NCBI GenBank assembly: GCA_025963385.1
Contig: JAOPUT010000165.1
Coordinates: forward strand, 1 to 39,252
Length of the DNA: 39,252 nucleotides
Direction: 5' to 3'
DNA from: Mycobacterium sp.
GTDB taxonomy: Bacteria; Actinomycetota; Actinomycetes; Mycobacteriales; Mycobacteriaceae
The notes beneath the pieces are model-generated. The model made no database searches, had not been told where the DNA came from, and saw only the letters and a program-made list of their open reading frames with translations. The position numbers and the translations under genes were made by a program. Shown here one piece after another: positions 18,021 to 27,500 of this stretch; the stretch's first letter is position 1, and every line of letters starts with the position of its first letter.

Positions 18021-18830
18021 CTAGGCGTCCGGCGCGAGCGCAACGATCCGCTGCGCGCGCCGCAGCACCGGCATGTCCACCATCTGGCCGTCATACTGGA
18101 AGACCCCCCGCTCCGAAAGGGCCGCGTCGAGAACGCTTCGCGCCCAATGGATCTGGTCCTCGGTGGGGGCGTAGCCTGCCCTGATCACCGCCACCTGGGA
18201 GGGGTGGATGGCGACCTTCGCATCAAATCCGACGGCCACCGCATCGTCGGTCTCGGCGCGCAATCCGTCGAGGTCCTTGATGTCGAGGTAGACCGAGTCG
18301 AGCGCCATCTTGCCGTAGGCCTTGGCTGCCAGAAGACTCTGGGAACGAACGTGTTTCGCGACGTCGCGGTAGCTCCCGTCAGCATGCCGGTTCGCGGTCC
18401 CACCGAGGACCGCGAACAGATCCTCGGCGCCCCACATCACCGCAACGGCGTTGTCGACCCGCGCCAGCTCGACGACCGAGAGCGCCGCTAGAGGGGTTTC
18501 GATCAGCACCACCACGTCGAGTGGCGCCAACGAACTCACCTGTTCGGGCGTCTCGGTCTTGGCCAGCATCACGGTGGTGTACTCGCATGCCTTGAGCACC
18601 TCGACGTCGAGTGCGTGATCGGGCGTCGTGACGGGATTGACCCGCACCACGGTGCGGGTGGGATCGAGTGGGGTGTCGACCAACGCCCTACGGGCGGCCT
18701 CGCGGTCCTTGGCCGCGACGCCGTCTTCGAGGTCGAGGATCACGACGTCGGCTGCCGCCGCGGCCTTCTCGAAGCGTTCGGGTCGGTCGGCGGGGCAGAA
18801 CAGCCATCCCGGTCCATTGGTGCCGAGCAT
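18021..18830 (-). CDS. citE: CitE-like beta-hydroxyacyl-CoA lyase (citramalyl-CoA/HMG-CoA type)
   Basis: 269 aa, a TIM-barrel CitE-like lyase. Motifs: GWLFCPADRPERFEKA, VILDLEDGVAAKD (metal/CoA site), VVLIETPLA, MWGAEDLFA (acidic metal ligands) and KVAIHPSQV near the C-terminus. Its counterpart in M. tuberculosis, Rv2498c, is reported as a bifunctional lyase for (S)-citramalyl-CoA (itaconate breakdown) and (S)-HMG-CoA (leucine breakdown), releasing acetyl-CoA. Here it is the last gene of the accD1-accA1-fadE19-maoC-citE operon; its ATG overlaps the preceding stop by one base (TGATG). The context fits the final cleavage step of leucine catabolism. Confidence 0.9.
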   Translation of the reverse strand: MLGTNGPGWLFCPADRPERFEKAAAAADVVILDLEDGVAAKDREAARRALVDTPLDPTRTVVRVNPVTTPDHALDVEVLKACEYTTVMLAKTETPEQVSSLAPLDVVVLIETPLAALSVVELARVDNAVAVMWGAEDLFAVLGGTANRHADGSYRDVAKHVRSQSLLAAKAYGKMALDSVYLDIKDLDGLRAETDDAVAVGFDAKVAIHPSQVAVIRAGYAPTEDQIHWARSVLDAALSERGVFQYDGQMVDMPVLRRAQRIVALAPDA

Positions 18831-19357
18831 CAGTGCGGTCCGTCCGTTTCGCCGGCAGGGCGCTTGCGCACCATGGTCTTTCGAGACGCCGTCGCGACGA
18901 CGTCGCCGTGCTGATTGCGGCCGACGTGTGCGAACGTGACGATGCCCTCCCCGGGTCTGCTCTTGGACTCCCGTTTGTCGGTGATCTCGGTCTCGGCGTA
19001 CAGGGTGTCACCGTGGAAGAGCGGCTTGGGGAACGCCACGTCGCTGAAGCCCAGGTTGCCGACGATGGTGCCCTGGGTCAGCTGCGCCACCGACAGTCCG
19101 ACGAGTGTCGACAGCGTGAACATCGAGTTCACCAGCCGCTGGTTGAAGGGCGGTAGTGCGTCGGCGAACGCGGCATCCAGATGCAAGGCCTGGGTGTTCA
19201 TGGTCAGCGTGGTGAACAGCACGTTGTCGGCCTCGGTGATGGTGCGGCCGGGACGGTGCTGATAGAGGACGCCGCTCTCGAACTCCTCGAACCACAGCCC
19301 ACGCTGGACTATGACCTTCTTGGCGAACTTCTTGGCCACCGTTTCCTCTCCACTCAC
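18830..19357 (-). CDS. MaoC-like hot-dog dehydratase/hydratase (Rv2499c counterpart)
   Basis: 175 aa from GTG 19357 (GTGA overlap with fadE19); a GTG at 19339, with GGAGAGG 5 bp upstream, is an equally good start. It is a single hot-dog fold: FEEFESGVLYQHRPGRTITEADNVLF, then LTMNTQALHLD at the catalytic segment, and PLFHGDTLYAETEI for the later strands. MaoC enzymes hydrate enoyl-CoA esters with (R) stereochemistry. In this operon it follows the acyl-CoA dehydrogenase and the carboxylase, so hydration of a methylglutaconyl-CoA-like or itaconyl/mesaconyl-type intermediate before the CitE lyase is the natural reading. The exact substrate is inference. Confidence 0.85.
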   Translation of the reverse strand: MSGEETVAKKFAKKVIVQRGLWFEEFESGVLYQHRPGRTITEADNVLFTTLTMNTQALHLDAAFADALPPFNQRLVNSMFTLSTLVGLSVAQLTQGTIVGNLGFSDVAFPKPLFHGDTLYAETEITDKRESKSRPGEGIVTFAHVGRNQHGDVVATASRKTMVRKRPAGETDGPH

Positions 19358-20514
19358 AGGCCGGCCTCCCGTGCGATCAGCATCAGCTGCACTTCCGTCG
19401 TCCCCTCACCGATCTCGAGGATCTTGCTGTCCCGATAGTGCCTCGCGACGGGATACTCGTTCATGAACCCGTAGCCGCCGAACACCTGCGTGGCATCGCG
19501 GGCGTTGTCCATGGCGGCCTCGCTGGCCACCAGCTTGGCAATCGAGGCGGCCTTCTTGAAGGGCTTGCCCGCCAACATCAGAGCGGCAGCATCGTAGTAT
19601 GCGGTGCGCGCCGTGTGGGCCCGTGCCTCCATCCGCGCGATCTTGAACGCGATGGCCTGATAGGTGCCGATCGCGACACCGAACGCCTGGCGTTCCTTCG
19701 CGTACTTGACGCATTCGTCGACGCAACCCTGCGCGACGCCGACCGACAACGCCGCGATCGCAATGCGGCCCTCATCGAGGATCCGAAGGAAGTTCGCGTA
19801 GCCGCGGCCCTGCTCGCCGAGGAGGTTCTCCTGCGGCACCCGCACGTCGTCGAAGCTCAGCGGATGGGTGTCCGAGGCGTTCCAGCCGACCTTGTCGTAG
19901 GCAGGCTCGGCGGTGAATCCCGGGGTGGGCACGGGTACCAGGATCGACGAGATCTGTTTCTTGCCATCGGTATCGCCCGTCACGGCGGTCACCGTGACCA
20001 GCTTCGTGATGTCGGTGCCCGAGTTCGTGATGAACTGCTTGGAGCCGTTGATCACCCAGTGCCCGTCGTCGAGTTTGGCGGTCGTCCTGGTGGCTCCGGC
20101 ATCGGTGCCACCACCCGCCTCGGTGAGTCCGAACGCGCCGAGCGCCTTGCCGCTGGCCAGCAGCGGCAGCCACTCCTGCTTCTGCTCCTCGTTGCCGAAG
20201 CGGTAGACGGGCATGGCGCCGAGGGACACGCCGGCCTCGAGGGTGATGGCCACACTCTGGTCGACCTTGCCGAGTTCCTCCAACGCCAGGCACAGTGCGA
20301 AGTAGTCGCCGCCCATGCCGCCGTACTCCTCGGGAAACGGCAGCCCGAACAGACCCATGTCGGCCATGCCCGAGACCACCTCGTACGGGAACGAGTGCTC
20401 GGCATCGTGTTTGGCCGACACCGGTGCCACGACGGTCCTGGCGAAGTCGCGCACGGTCTTGGCGAGCTGCTCGTAGTGATCCGGCAGGGTGCCGGTGGAC
20501 AGAAAATCACTCAT
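19354..20514 (-). CDS. fadE19: Acyl-CoA dehydrogenase FadE19
   Basis: 386 aa from ATG 20514, which overlaps the accA1 stop (ATGA); the open frame extends further upstream only inside accA1. Standard acyl-CoA dehydrogenase: helical N-terminus, FAD strand [56 protein letters not shown] and [13 protein letters not shown]. In the last motif the base is Glu (GEGT), as in short- and medium-chain enzymes. Isovaleryl-CoA dehydrogenase has Ala here and uses another Glu, so strict isovaleryl specificity is uncertain. Its position with accA1/accD1 supports oxidation of a branched-chain acyl-CoA from leucine, isoleucine or valine. It overlaps maoC by 4 bp. Confidence 0.9.
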   Translation of the reverse strand: MSDFLSTGTLPDHYEQLAKTVRDFARTVVAPVSAKHDAEHSFPYEVVSGMADMGLFGLPFPEEYGGMGGDYFALCLALEELGKVDQSVAITLEAGVSLGAMPVYRFGNEEQKQEWLPLLASGKALGAFGLTEAGGGTDAGATRTTAKLDDGHWVINGSKQFITNSGTDITKLVTVTAVTGDTDGKKQISSILVPVPTPGFTAEPAYDKVGWNASDTHPLSFDDVRVPQENLLGEQGRGYANFLRILDEGRIAIAALSVGVAQGCVDECVKYAKERQAFGVAIGTYQAIAFKIARMEARAHTARTAYYDAAALMLAGKPFKKAASIAKLVASEAAMDNARDATQVFGGYGFMNEYPVARHYRDSKILEIGEGTTEVQLMLIAREAGL

Positions 20515-22556
20515 GATCGTGACTCCTCGGTTGTGGCGGTGATGGCATTGCCGGCGCCGCCGGCGGTGATGGCATTGCCGGCGCCGCCGGCGGTGATGGT
20601 GGCCAGCGTCTGGCCCACCTTGACTTGGTCGCCGACGGCGACGAGTAGTTCGACGACACCGTCGACGGGAGCGGTCAGCGCGTGCTCCATCTTCATGGCC
20701 TCGACGGTAACCACCGTGGTGCCCGCCGCGACCGTCGCGCCGTCCTGCTGGCCGATCGCCACCACCGAACCGGGCATGGGACTGACGAGTTCGGCGTCTC
20801 CGCGGTGTTCGTCGTCGGGGCGCACAGGTGCCTCGCGCACTTCTTCGATCGAGGTGGTGCGTCCATCGCACGATAGCCAGATCACGCCGTTCGCGGCGGC
20901 GGCGACGTACACGGTGCGCAGGCCGTCGATCGTGACGACCAGCTCGCGACCGACCAGACTCGCTGACAGCGAACGGGTTTCGCCATCCTCGATGCGGGCG
21001 GTCGCGGCGTCCGGGGTGCCGGTGAGGTGCACGTGGTCCGTGCGTTCGCCTGCGCGCAGCCGAAACGTGCTCGGCGCACGCCGTCCCACCCGCCAGCCCG
21101 ACGGCACGGCCCAGAGATCACCCGGCGTGGCGGGCCACAGCCTCAACCAGTGGTGCACGGCGGCCGCGATCAGTTCGTCGTCGGTGGCTTGCACACCGAG
21201 GTAGTCGGGGGTGCGACGGTCGAGCAGCCCCGTGTCCAACCGTCCCGCGGCGACGTCGGGGTCGGCGAGCAGGAAGCGCAGGAAGTCGACGTTGGTGGTC
21301 ACGCCGAGCACCGCGGTGTCGGCCAGCGCGCGGTCGAGTGCCTTCAGCGCGGACGACCGGTCGCAGGCGTGGGTGATGACCTTGGCCAGCATGGGGTCGT
21401 AGTCGCTGCCGACGACGGTGCCCACGGCGATGCCCGAATCGACTCTCGCAGAATCGGGTTCCACCAGATCGAGCACCGTGCCACCGGTCGGCAGGAAGTC
21501 GCGCGACGGGTCCTCGGCATAGACACGTGCCTCGATGGCGTGCCCCGACATGGTGACGTCGTCCTGCGCCATCGGCAGCGCCTCCCCTGCCGCGATGCGC
21601 ACCTGCAACTCGACCAGGTCGACGCCCGTCACGAGTTCGGTGACCGGGTGTTCGACCTGCAACCGCGTGTTCATCTCCATGAAGAAGAACTCGTCGGGAC
21701 GGTCGGCGGAGACGATGAATTCGACGGTGCCCGCACCGGAGTAGTCGACGCTGCGCGCGGTGTCGCACGCTGCGGCGCCGATCCGTTCGCGCGTGGCGGC
21801 GTCGAGCAGCGGCGACGGCGCCTCCTCGATGACCTTCTGGTGACGGCGCTGCAGGCTGCACTCCCGTTCGCCGAAGTGCACCACGTTGCCGCGACCGTCG
21901 GCGACCACCTGCACCTCGATGTGCCTGGGGTTCAACACGAAACGCTCAAGGAACAGCGTGTCGTCACCGAAGGCCGATGCCGCCTCACGGCGGGCGGAGA
22001 CCAGGGCGCCCGGGAGTTCGGAGGCCTCGTGCACCACGCGCATACCCTTGCCGCCGCCGCCTGCCGACGGCTTGACCAGGACGGGGAAGCCCACCTCGGC
22101 GGCGCCGCCGATCAGGTCGTCGTCGGTCAGTCCGGGTCGGGAGATGCCAGGCACCACCGGCACTCCGAACGCCGACACGGCCGCCTTGGCGGCGATCTTG
22201 TCGCCCATGGTCTGGATCGCGGACACCGGAGGGCCGATGAACGTGACGCCCGCCCGCTCCAACGCCTGCGCGAATTCGGCGTTCTCGGAGAGGAATCCGT
22301 AGCCGGGGTGGACAGCCTGCGCACCGGTCCGTCTGATCGCGTCGAGCAGGGCGTCGATGGACAGATAGCTCTGCCTGGCCGCAGCGGGACCGATGCGCAC
22401 GGCGAGGTCCGCCTCGGCGACGTGCCGGGCTCCCGCGTCGGCGTCACTGTAGACCGCGACCGACCGGATGCCCATCGCCCGCAGCGTGCGGATGACCCGC
22501 ACGGCGATCTCGCCGCGGTTGGCGACCAGGACGGTGTCAAAGATGTTGGAGGTCAC
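20511..22556 (-). CDS. accA1: Biotin carboxylase/biotin carrier subunit AccA1 of methylcrotonyl-CoA carboxylase
   Basis: 681 aa from GTG 22556; the open frame upstream lies within accD1 and is ignored. It has the biotin carboxylase domain at the N-terminus ([63 protein letters not shown]). A linker domain follows, then a biotinyl domain with VEAMKMEH, where the biotinylated lysine is near residue 622. The AccA1-AccD1 pair of M. tuberculosis is reported as 3-methylcrotonyl-CoA carboxylase. After the biotinyl domain is an unusual tail, AGGAGNAIT twice, encoded by a perfect 27-bp tandem duplication. It starts 4 bp after accD1 and overlaps fadE19 (ATGA). Confidence 0.93.
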   Translation of the reverse strand: MTSNIFDTVLVANRGEIAVRVIRTLRAMGIRSVAVYSDADAGARHVAEADLAVRIGPAAARQSYLSIDALLDAIRRTGAQAVHPGYGFLSENAEFAQALERAGVTFIGPPVSAIQTMGDKIAAKAAVSAFGVPVVPGISRPGLTDDDLIGGAAEVGFPVLVKPSAGGGGKGMRVVHEASELPGALVSARREAASAFGDDTLFLERFVLNPRHIEVQVVADGRGNVVHFGERECSLQRRHQKVIEEAPSPLLDAATRERIGAAACDTARSVDYSGAGTVEFIVSADRPDEFFFMEMNTRLQVEHPVTELVTGVDLVELQVRIAAGEALPMAQDDVTMSGHAIEARVYAEDPSRDFLPTGGTVLDLVEPDSARVDSGIAVGTVVGSDYDPMLAKVITHACDRSSALKALDRALADTAVLGVTTNVDFLRFLLADPDVAAGRLDTGLLDRRTPDYLGVQATDDELIAAAVHHWLRLWPATPGDLWAVPSGWRVGRRAPSTFRLRAGERTDHVHLTGTPDAATARIEDGETRSLSASLVGRELVVTIDGLRTVYVAAAANGVIWLSCDGRTTSIEEVREAPVRPDDEHRGDAELVSPMPGSVVAIGQQDGATVAAGTTVVTVEAMKMEHALTAPVDGVVELLVAVGDQVKVGQTLATITAGGAGNAITAGGAGNAITATTEESRS
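20538..20591 (-). repeat. accA1: Perfect 27-bp tandem duplication in the 3' end of accA1
   Basis: Two identical 27-bp units (20538-20564 and 20565-20591), followed by the first 8 bases of a third. The length is a multiple of three, so the frame is kept and the peptide AGGAGNAIT is repeated in the tail after the biotinyl domain. It looks like a short minisatellite made by slippage. Confidence 0.9.
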
Positions 22557-22560
22557 GGGG

Positions 22561-24156
22561 TCACATCCTGAACACGCCGTAGGACACGGACTCGAGCGGA
22601 GCCTGTGCGACGACTGAGAGGGCAAGGCCGACAACCGTTCTGGTGTCAGCCGGATCGATGACGCCGTCATCCCACAGCCGAGCCGTGGAGTAGTACGGGT
22701 TGCCCTGATGCTCGTACTGCTCGCGGATCGGCGCCTTGAACGCCTCTTCCTCCTCAGGGGTCATGTCACCCCGTACGGTCGCCAGCACCGATGCGGCCTG
22801 CTCGCCGCCCATCACCGAGATCCGCGCGTTGGGCCACATCCAAAGGAAGCGCGGCGAGTACGCGCGCCCGCACATCGAGTAGTTGCCTGCGCCGTAGGAC
22901 CCTCCGATCACGACGGTCAGCTTGGGCACCCGCGCGCACGCGACGGCGGTGACCATCTTGGCGCCGTGCTTGGCGATGCCGCCCGCCTCGTAGTCCCTGC
23001 CCACCATGAAGCCTGCGATGTTCTGCAGGAACAGCAGCGGTGTGGATCGCTTGTCGCACAGTTCGATGAAATGTGCTCCCTTCAAGGCTGATTCGCCGAA
23101 GAGCACACCGTTGTTGGCCACGATCCCGACGGGATGGCCGTGGATGCGGGCGAAGCCCGTGACCAGGGTCGAGCCGTATTCCGCCTTGAACTCGGCGAAG
23201 TCGCCACCTTGGGCAAGCGAAGCGCCGGGAAAGGGCCCGTCGACGATGCGGGTGATCACCTCGTGCACGTCGTAGGGCACTCTCGAGTCCGTCGGCACGA
23301 CGTCGTAGAGCTCGTCCTGATCGGCGATGGCCTCGACCGTCGGGTGGACGTCCCACGGCGTCGGCGTCCTCGGCCCGAGTGTGGCGACGATATTGCGCAC
23401 GATGCGCAGCGCGTCGCGGTCGTCGTTGGCCAGGTGGTCGGTGACGCCGGAGACCTTCGAGTGCAGATCGCCGCCGCCGAGATCCTCGGCGGTCACGATC
23501 TCACCCGTGGCGGCCTTCACCAGCGGAGGTCCACCGAGGAAGATGGTGCCCTGATTGCGGACGATCACGGCCTCGTCGCTCATCGCGGGAACGTAGGCGC
23601 CGCCTGCGGTGCAGGACCCGAGCACGGCCGCGATCTGCGGGATGCCCTGCGCGCTGAGGTTGGCCTGGTTGAAGAAGATCCGGCCGAAGTGCTCGCGATC
23701 GGGAAACACCTCGTCCTGCCGCGGCAGGAAGGCGCCGCCGGAGTCGACGAGGTAGATGCACGGCAGCCGATTCTGGGCCGCAATCTCCTGTGCGCGTAGG
23801 TGTTTCTTCACGGTGATCGGGTAGTACGTGCCGCCCTTGACCGTCGCGTCGTTGGCGACGATCAAGCATTCCCGGCCCGACACGCGCCCGATGCCTGCGA
23901 TCATCCCCGCGCCGGGGCACTCGTCGTCGTACATGCCATCGGCGGCCAGCGGGGAGATCTCGAGAAAGGGACTGCCGGGATCGAGCAGTCCGTCGACCCT
24001 GTCGCGAGGCAGCAACTTGCCCCTGCTGACGTGACGCTCCCGCGCGCGCTCGGGGCCCCCGAGTGCGGCGGCGGCGAGCTTCTCGCGGAGCTGCGTCACC
24101 AGCGCCAGGTGCTGCTCCCGATGCGATACGAGCGTTGCCATGCCCACCCGTTCCAT
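22561..24156 (-). CDS. accD1: Carboxyltransferase subunit AccD1 of methylcrotonyl-CoA carboxylase
   Basis: 531 aa from ATG 24156; an ATG at 24141 ([10 protein letters not shown]) with GGGTGGG upstream is an alternative start. It has the crotonase-like carboxyltransferase fold of acyl-CoA carboxylase beta subunits: [79 protein letters not shown], and [34 protein letters not shown]. The [12 protein letters not shown] and GGEQAA blocks are typical of the methylcrotonyl-CoA carboxylase group. It is the first gene of the operon, directly behind the two palindromic operator-like sites that separate it from bkaR. It transfers carboxybiotin CO2 onto methylcrotonyl-CoA in leucine degradation. Confidence 0.93.
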   Translation of the reverse strand: MERVGMATLVSHREQHLALVTQLREKLAAAALGGPERARERHVSRGKLLPRDRVDGLLDPGSPFLEISPLAADGMYDDECPGAGMIAGIGRVSGRECLIVANDATVKGGTYYPITVKKHLRAQEIAAQNRLPCIYLVDSGGAFLPRQDEVFPDREHFGRIFFNQANLSAQGIPQIAAVLGSCTAGGAYVPAMSDEAVIVRNQGTIFLGGPPLVKAATGEIVTAEDLGGGDLHSKVSGVTDHLANDDRDALRIVRNIVATLGPRTPTPWDVHPTVEAIADQDELYDVVPTDSRVPYDVHEVITRIVDGPFPGASLAQGGDFAEFKAEYGSTLVTGFARIHGHPVGIVANNGVLFGESALKGAHFIELCDKRSTPLLFLQNIAGFMVGRDYEAGGIAKHGAKMVTAVACARVPKLTVVIGGSYGAGNYSMCGRAYSPRFLWMWPNARISVMGGEQAASVLATVRGDMTPEEEEAFKAPIREQYEHQGNPYYSTARLWDDGVIDPADTRTVVGLALSVVAQAPLESVSYGVFRM

Positions 24157-24160
24157 TTGA

Positions 24161-24176
24161 GTTAATGATGACTAAC
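24161..24176. promoter_or_regulatory. BkaR operator-like palindrome 1
   Basis: GTTAATGATGACTAAC is an imperfect palindrome (GTTAnT ... AnTAAC) 5 bp upstream of the accD1 ATG. An inverted copy, matching at 13 of 16 positions, lies at 24186-24201. The placement between a TetR gene and its divergent operon is what is expected for BkaR autoregulation and operon repression. Confidence 0.8.
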
Positions 24177-24185
24177 TGGTGATAT

Positions 24186-24201
24186 GTTAGTGAGCATTAA
24201 C
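24186..24201. promoter_or_regulatory. BkaR operator-like palindrome 2 (inverted copy)
   Basis: GTTAGTGAGCATTAAC. Its reverse complement differs from site 1 only in the central three bases. The centre-to-centre distance is 25 bp. It lies in the 5' leader region of bkaR and overlaps a non-preferred ATG at 24184. Confidence 0.8.
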
Positions 24202-24231
24202 CGAAATGTCTACCAGCGCGGGGAGGCCGAG

Positions 24232-24840
24232 ATGGCGCAGACGTCACCGTCCACCACGCCCGAGACCCGGCGTAGCAGGGCGAAGTCCGACCGGCGTTCG
24301 CAGCTGCTCGCCGCGGCGGAACGGTTGATCGCCGAGCACGGCTACCTCGCCGTACGCCTCGAGGACATCGGCGCGGCGGCCGGCGTGACGGGACCCGCCA
24401 TCTACCGCCACTTTCCGAACAAGGAAGCCCTGCTGGTCGAACTGCTGGTCGGCATCAGCACCCGACTGCTTGCAGGCGCCACCGAGGTCGTCAACAGCAC
24501 CGACGACCCAGCGGCCGCGCTCGACGATCTGATCGACTTCCACCTGGACTTCGTCTTCACCGAGCCCGACCTGATCCGGATCCAGGACCGCGACCTCGCT
24601 CATCTCCCCGTCGCCGCCAAGCGTCAGGTGCGGCGGGCACAGCGCCAGTACGTCGAGACCTGGGTGGACGTGCTGCGCCGATTGTCCACCGACCTCGACG
24701 AGAACGACGCGCGCCTGATGGCGCACGCCACCTTCGGTTTACTGAACTCCACTCCGCACAGCGTCAAGCCCGGCGCGGGTCGCGATTCGGCACGCGCCGT
24801 GCTGAGGTCGATGACCCTTGCGGCACTCCGCCCTGGCTAA
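24232..24840 (+). CDS. bkaR: TetR-family repressor BkaR
   Basis: 202 aa from ATG 24232, chosen because GGGGAGG is 5 bp upstream; the ATG at 24184 lies inside the operator. The N-terminal TetR helix-turn-helix is at about residues 42-62 (RLEDIGAAAGVTGPAIYRHFPNKEALL), preceded by a helix 1 typical of the family (RSQLLAAAERLIAEHGYLAV). The C-terminal part is all-helical and would bind ligand and dimerise. The M. tuberculosis counterpart Rv2506 (BkaR) is described as a repressor of the branched-chain keto-acid operon. Here it is divergent from accD1, with two inverted 16-bp palindromes between. Its stop codon overlaps that of the small membrane gene at 24837. Confidence 0.9.
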   Translation: MAQTSPSTTPETRRSRAKSDRRSQLLAAAERLIAEHGYLAVRLEDIGAAAGVTGPAIYRHFPNKEALLVELLVGISTRLLAGATEVVNSTDDPAAALDDLIDFHLDFVFTEPDLIRIQDRDLAHLPVAAKRQVRRAQRQYVETWVDVLRRLSTDLDENDARLMAHATFGLLNSTPHSVKPGAGRDSARAVLRSMTLAALRPG

Positions 24841-24992
24841 TACCAGACGCGCCGGCCGCCGACGGCGTGTCCTGCGGCGCCGAGCAACCAGAACACCGCT
24901 CCGATGACCAGGGCGACCACGCCGATGTACGTCATGATCGGCACTCCGAAGACCAGGCCGAGAATGAGAAGGATGACACCGAGAGCAATCAT
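24837..24992 (-). CDS. Small membrane protein, DUF6131-like
   Basis: 51 aa from ATG 24992, which has AAGGAG 6 bp upstream; a longer frame to 25076 lacks this. Two hydrophobic helices (IALGVILLILGLVFGVP and MTYIGVVALVIGAVFWLLG) end in HAVGGRRVWY. This layout and the GGRR-aromatic C-terminus match a small mycobacterial family that I know as DUF6131; the function is unknown. It converges on bkaR with overlapping stop codons. Confidence 0.75.
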   Translation of the reverse strand: MIALGVILLILGLVFGVPIMTYIGVVALVIGAVFWLLGAAGHAVGGRRVWY

Positions 24993-25014
24993 TTTCGACT
25001 CCTTGACGAGGTGA

Positions 25015-25230
25015 TTACTGGCTGGGCTGCGGAACCTTGATGTTGCAGTCCGCCACCTTGGGGTTTGCACCCGCATAGTTCAACGGTCCCGCGACGACCG
25101 TCAGTGCGATGGTTCCTGCTGTGGCGCAATTGGATTCAGTGCTCTTGAAGTAGTCGCGCTGGTAGGCGGCGAAGACTCCGATCAGCAACCAGACGAGCAC
25201 GATCGTGCCGATGATTCCGCTACCTCGCAT
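25015..25230 (-). CDS. Small secreted or membrane-anchored protein, unknown
   Basis: 71 aa from ATG 25230 (GGAGGT 5 bp upstream); a longer frame to 25272 is less likely. It has an N-terminal hydrophobic segment GIIGTIVLVWLLIGVFAAYQ, then a short polar domain with two cysteines (NCATAG and ADCNIKVPQ). These could form a disulfide outside the membrane. No family is named with confidence. It lies just upstream of the DUF6131-like gene on the same strand and is probably co-transcribed with it. It is divergent from the proline-rich membrane protein gene. Confidence 0.65.
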   Translation of the reverse strand: MRGSGIIGTIVLVWLLIGVFAAYQRDYFKSTESNCATAGTIALTVVAGPLNYAGANPKVADCNIKVPQPSQ

Positions 25231-25384
25231 GCTGGACCTCCATGTCGCGGGCCGCCCGTGCGGCGTCGACACCGTTTACCCGACCGACAATTGCGGTAAA
25301 CCCGACGACGGCAAACAGCCGCGTCGGGGATCGGCCGAAGTGGTCCGGTCCGCGGCGCAGGTACCCTGCAGACATGAGGTGGAC

Positions 25385-26167
25385 ATGACAGATCCATCGC
25401 GCCGCGACGGGTGGGGCCAGGAGCATCCCGGTACCTACAACTACCCCGCCTATCCCGGCTCGCCGTACGGCCAGCAGGCGCCGTACCCATCGGCGTATCA
25501 ACCGCCCGCTGGGTCCAAGCCCACCGAACAGCTCCCTGCCTATTCGCCGTATGGCTACGACCCCTACGCGACGGGACAGTACGGCCCGCCGAACCCCCCG
25601 GGTGGAGTGCCGCCCGAGCCGCCGAAACCAGACGGCCCAAAACCGCGGCGCTGGCTATGGCTGCTCGCAGGCTTGGCGCTGACGATCGTCCTCGGACTGG
25701 TCATCGGTCTGGTCATCGTCAACAGCTCGCAGCAGAACACGGTCGTCGCCCCACCGCAGACGCCGATCGAACCGACCATGACGGCGCCGTCGACCACGAC
25801 GTCGCGCACGCCGACCACGACGCGCACCCCCACCCCGGCGCCAACGACCACCACGCCCGGTGCGACCACACCCCCCGATCAGACCGATCCCAGCGCCACG
25901 CACACCGTCGTCTACTCGGTTGCGGGCGAGGGCCGTGCGATCAGCATCCTGTACCTCGACAGCGGCGGCGTGCTTCAGACCGAGTTCAACGTGCTGCTGC
26001 CGTGGACCAAGCAGGTTCAGCTGACCGGGGCGGCCAACAGCTCCGCGAGCGTCAGCATCGTCAACGTCGGCCGACCGCTCACCTGCTCGATCACCATCGA
26101 CGGCACCGAGACCCAGCAGAACACCGGGACGGGCCTGACGTTGTGCACGGCGCTGGGGACCCGCTAG
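25385..26167 (+). CDS. Proline-rich membrane protein with MmpS-like domain (Rv2507 counterpart)
   Basis: 260 aa from ATG 25385; GAGG lies 5 bp upstream. A Pro/Tyr/Gly-rich cytoplasmic N-terminus (residues 1-85, repeated PYP/YG motifs) precedes one membrane helix (about 91-112). A Thr/Pro linker (121-170) leads to an extracytoplasmic beta-rich domain (172-260). That domain (VVYSVAGEGRAISILYLD, LPWTKQVQL, LTCSITIDG) resembles the MmpS C-terminal fold. The two cysteines near the end could pair. In M. tuberculosis the gene at this position, Rv2507, is annotated as a proline-rich membrane protein. A role in the cell envelope is likely; no partner MmpL is nearby. It ends by overlapping the MFS gene at CTAG. 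Confidence 0.8.
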   Translation: MTDPSRRDGWGQEHPGTYNYPAYPGSPYGQQAPYPSAYQPPAGSKPTEQLPAYSPYGYDPYATGQYGPPNPPGGVPPEPPKPDGPKPRRWLWLLAGLALTIVLGLVIGLVIVNSSQQNTVVAPPQTPIEPTMTAPSTTTSRTPTTTRTPTPAPTTTTPGATTPPDQTDPSATHTVVYSVAGEGRAISILYLDSGGVLQTEFNVLLPWTKQVQLTGAANSSASVSIVNVGRPLTCSITIDGTETQQNTGTGLTLCTALGTR

Positions 26168-27468
26168 CGCGTACGGTCGGGCACGCGCACGCCGAGGATC
26201 GCGAGAAGCCCCATGACCAACACGGTCACCAGTCCGCCGAGGCCTGCGCGATTGGCGCCGAACACGTCGATGTAGGTGAAGAACAGCAGCGGCGCGAGGA
26301 ACGAGACCGCCCGGCCCGTCGTGGTGTAGAGCCCGAAGGCGACGCCTTCCTTGCCCTCCGTCGACATGCGCATCATCATCGTGCGCGCCGACGACTGCGT
26401 GGGACCGACGAAGAGGCACAGCAGCAGCCCACAGATCCAGAACGCCACCACCCCGGACAGATTCAGCAGCACGACGCCGACCACGACCATGGCCGTCAGT
26501 GAGCTCACGATGACGGGCTTGGACCCGACGCGGTCGTCGAGCAGGCCGCCAATGACCGCACCGATCGCGGCGATCACGCACGCGCACACACCGAACAGCA
26601 GGACGTCGGCAGGCGACACCCCGTACACCGTGACGCCGAGGACCGCACCGAACGTGAACACGCCGGTGAGCCCGTCGCGGAAGACCGCGCTCGCCAACAG
26701 GTAGTAGACGACGTGATGGTCGCGACGCCACTCCCCCTTCACCTCCACCCACAACGCGCGGTACGCGCCGAACACGCTCACGGCAGGTGGACGTTCGTCG
26801 GTGTCAATGGCTTTCGAGGTGATGAGCAGGGGCAGTGCGAACAACACGAACCAGGCGGCGGTCAAAAGCAGTGCCGCCCGGACGTTCTGGCCGTCGTCGT
26901 GCGGCAGCCCGAATGCGCCGCGGGTGTCACCGTCACCGGTGATGAAGCCCAGGTACACGATGAGCAACAGGATGACGCTGCCGAAGTAGCCTGCGGCCGA
27001 ACCGAATCCGGAGATCCGACCGGACGTCTCGGACGTCGAGAGCGCACGCAGCATGGCGTTGTACGGCACCGTGGCCAGATCGCTGAATGCCGCGGTGCAG
27101 GCCAGCAGCGCGAGACCGGGCCACAGGTAGTGGTAATCCGCGCGGATGAGGCTCATGGCCGACGTCAGCACCACGACGACTCCGGTCAGCACGGTCAGCA
27201 CGACGCGGCGGCGATGCGGTGCGTCCACCAGGACCCCCGTCGCGGGCGCCAACAGTGCGACGAACAGCCCCGCGATCGTCAACACCCGGCCGAGCCAGCT
27301 CGCCGGCGTCGTCGGCCCTGGCAGTCCCGCACCGACCTGTTCGGTGAGGTAGACGGAGAAGACGAACGTCGTGACGATCGCGTTCACCCCAGTGGCACCG
27401 CAGTCCCACAATGCCCACGCAACGACGGGGAGACGCCCCCGGGTCCGAGTACCCGCGGGGTTGGTCAT
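26164..27468 (-). CDS. MFS transporter, Atg22-like (Rv2508c counterpart)
   Basis: 434 aa with about 12 membrane helices. The N-terminal VVAWALWDCGATGVNAIVTTFVFSVYLT is the signature of the Atg22/UMF1 group of MFS proteins (yeast Atg22 exports amino acids from the vacuole). LVDAPHRRRVVL fits the loop between helices 2 and 3, and AFSDLATVPYNAMLRAL and GRISGFGSAAGYFGSV follow as in the family. FVGPTQSSARTMMMRM lies in a later helix. The substrate is unknown in bacteria. The gene is divergent from cmrA, 32 bp away, and convergent with the MmpS-like gene. Confidence 0.85.
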   Translation of the reverse strand: MTNPAGTRTRGRLPVVAWALWDCGATGVNAIVTTFVFSVYLTEQVGAGLPGPTTPASWLGRVLTIAGLFVALLAPATGVLVDAPHRRRVVLTVLTGVVVVLTSAMSLIRADYHYLWPGLALLACTAAFSDLATVPYNAMLRALSTSETSGRISGFGSAAGYFGSVILLLIVYLGFITGDGDTRGAFGLPHDDGQNVRAALLLTAAWFVLFALPLLITSKAIDTDERPPAVSVFGAYRALWVEVKGEWRRDHHVVYYLLASAVFRDGLTGVFTFGAVLGVTVYGVSPADVLLFGVCACVIAAIGAVIGGLLDDRVGSKPVIVSSLTAMVVVGVVLLNLSGVVAFWICGLLLCLFVGPTQSSARTMMMRMSTEGKEGVAFGLYTTTGRAVSFLAPLLFFTYIDVFGANRAGLGGLVTVLVMGLLAILGVRVPDRTR

Positions 27469-27500
27469 GAACGCACTCTATTGGTACCTACGATTGCCCC

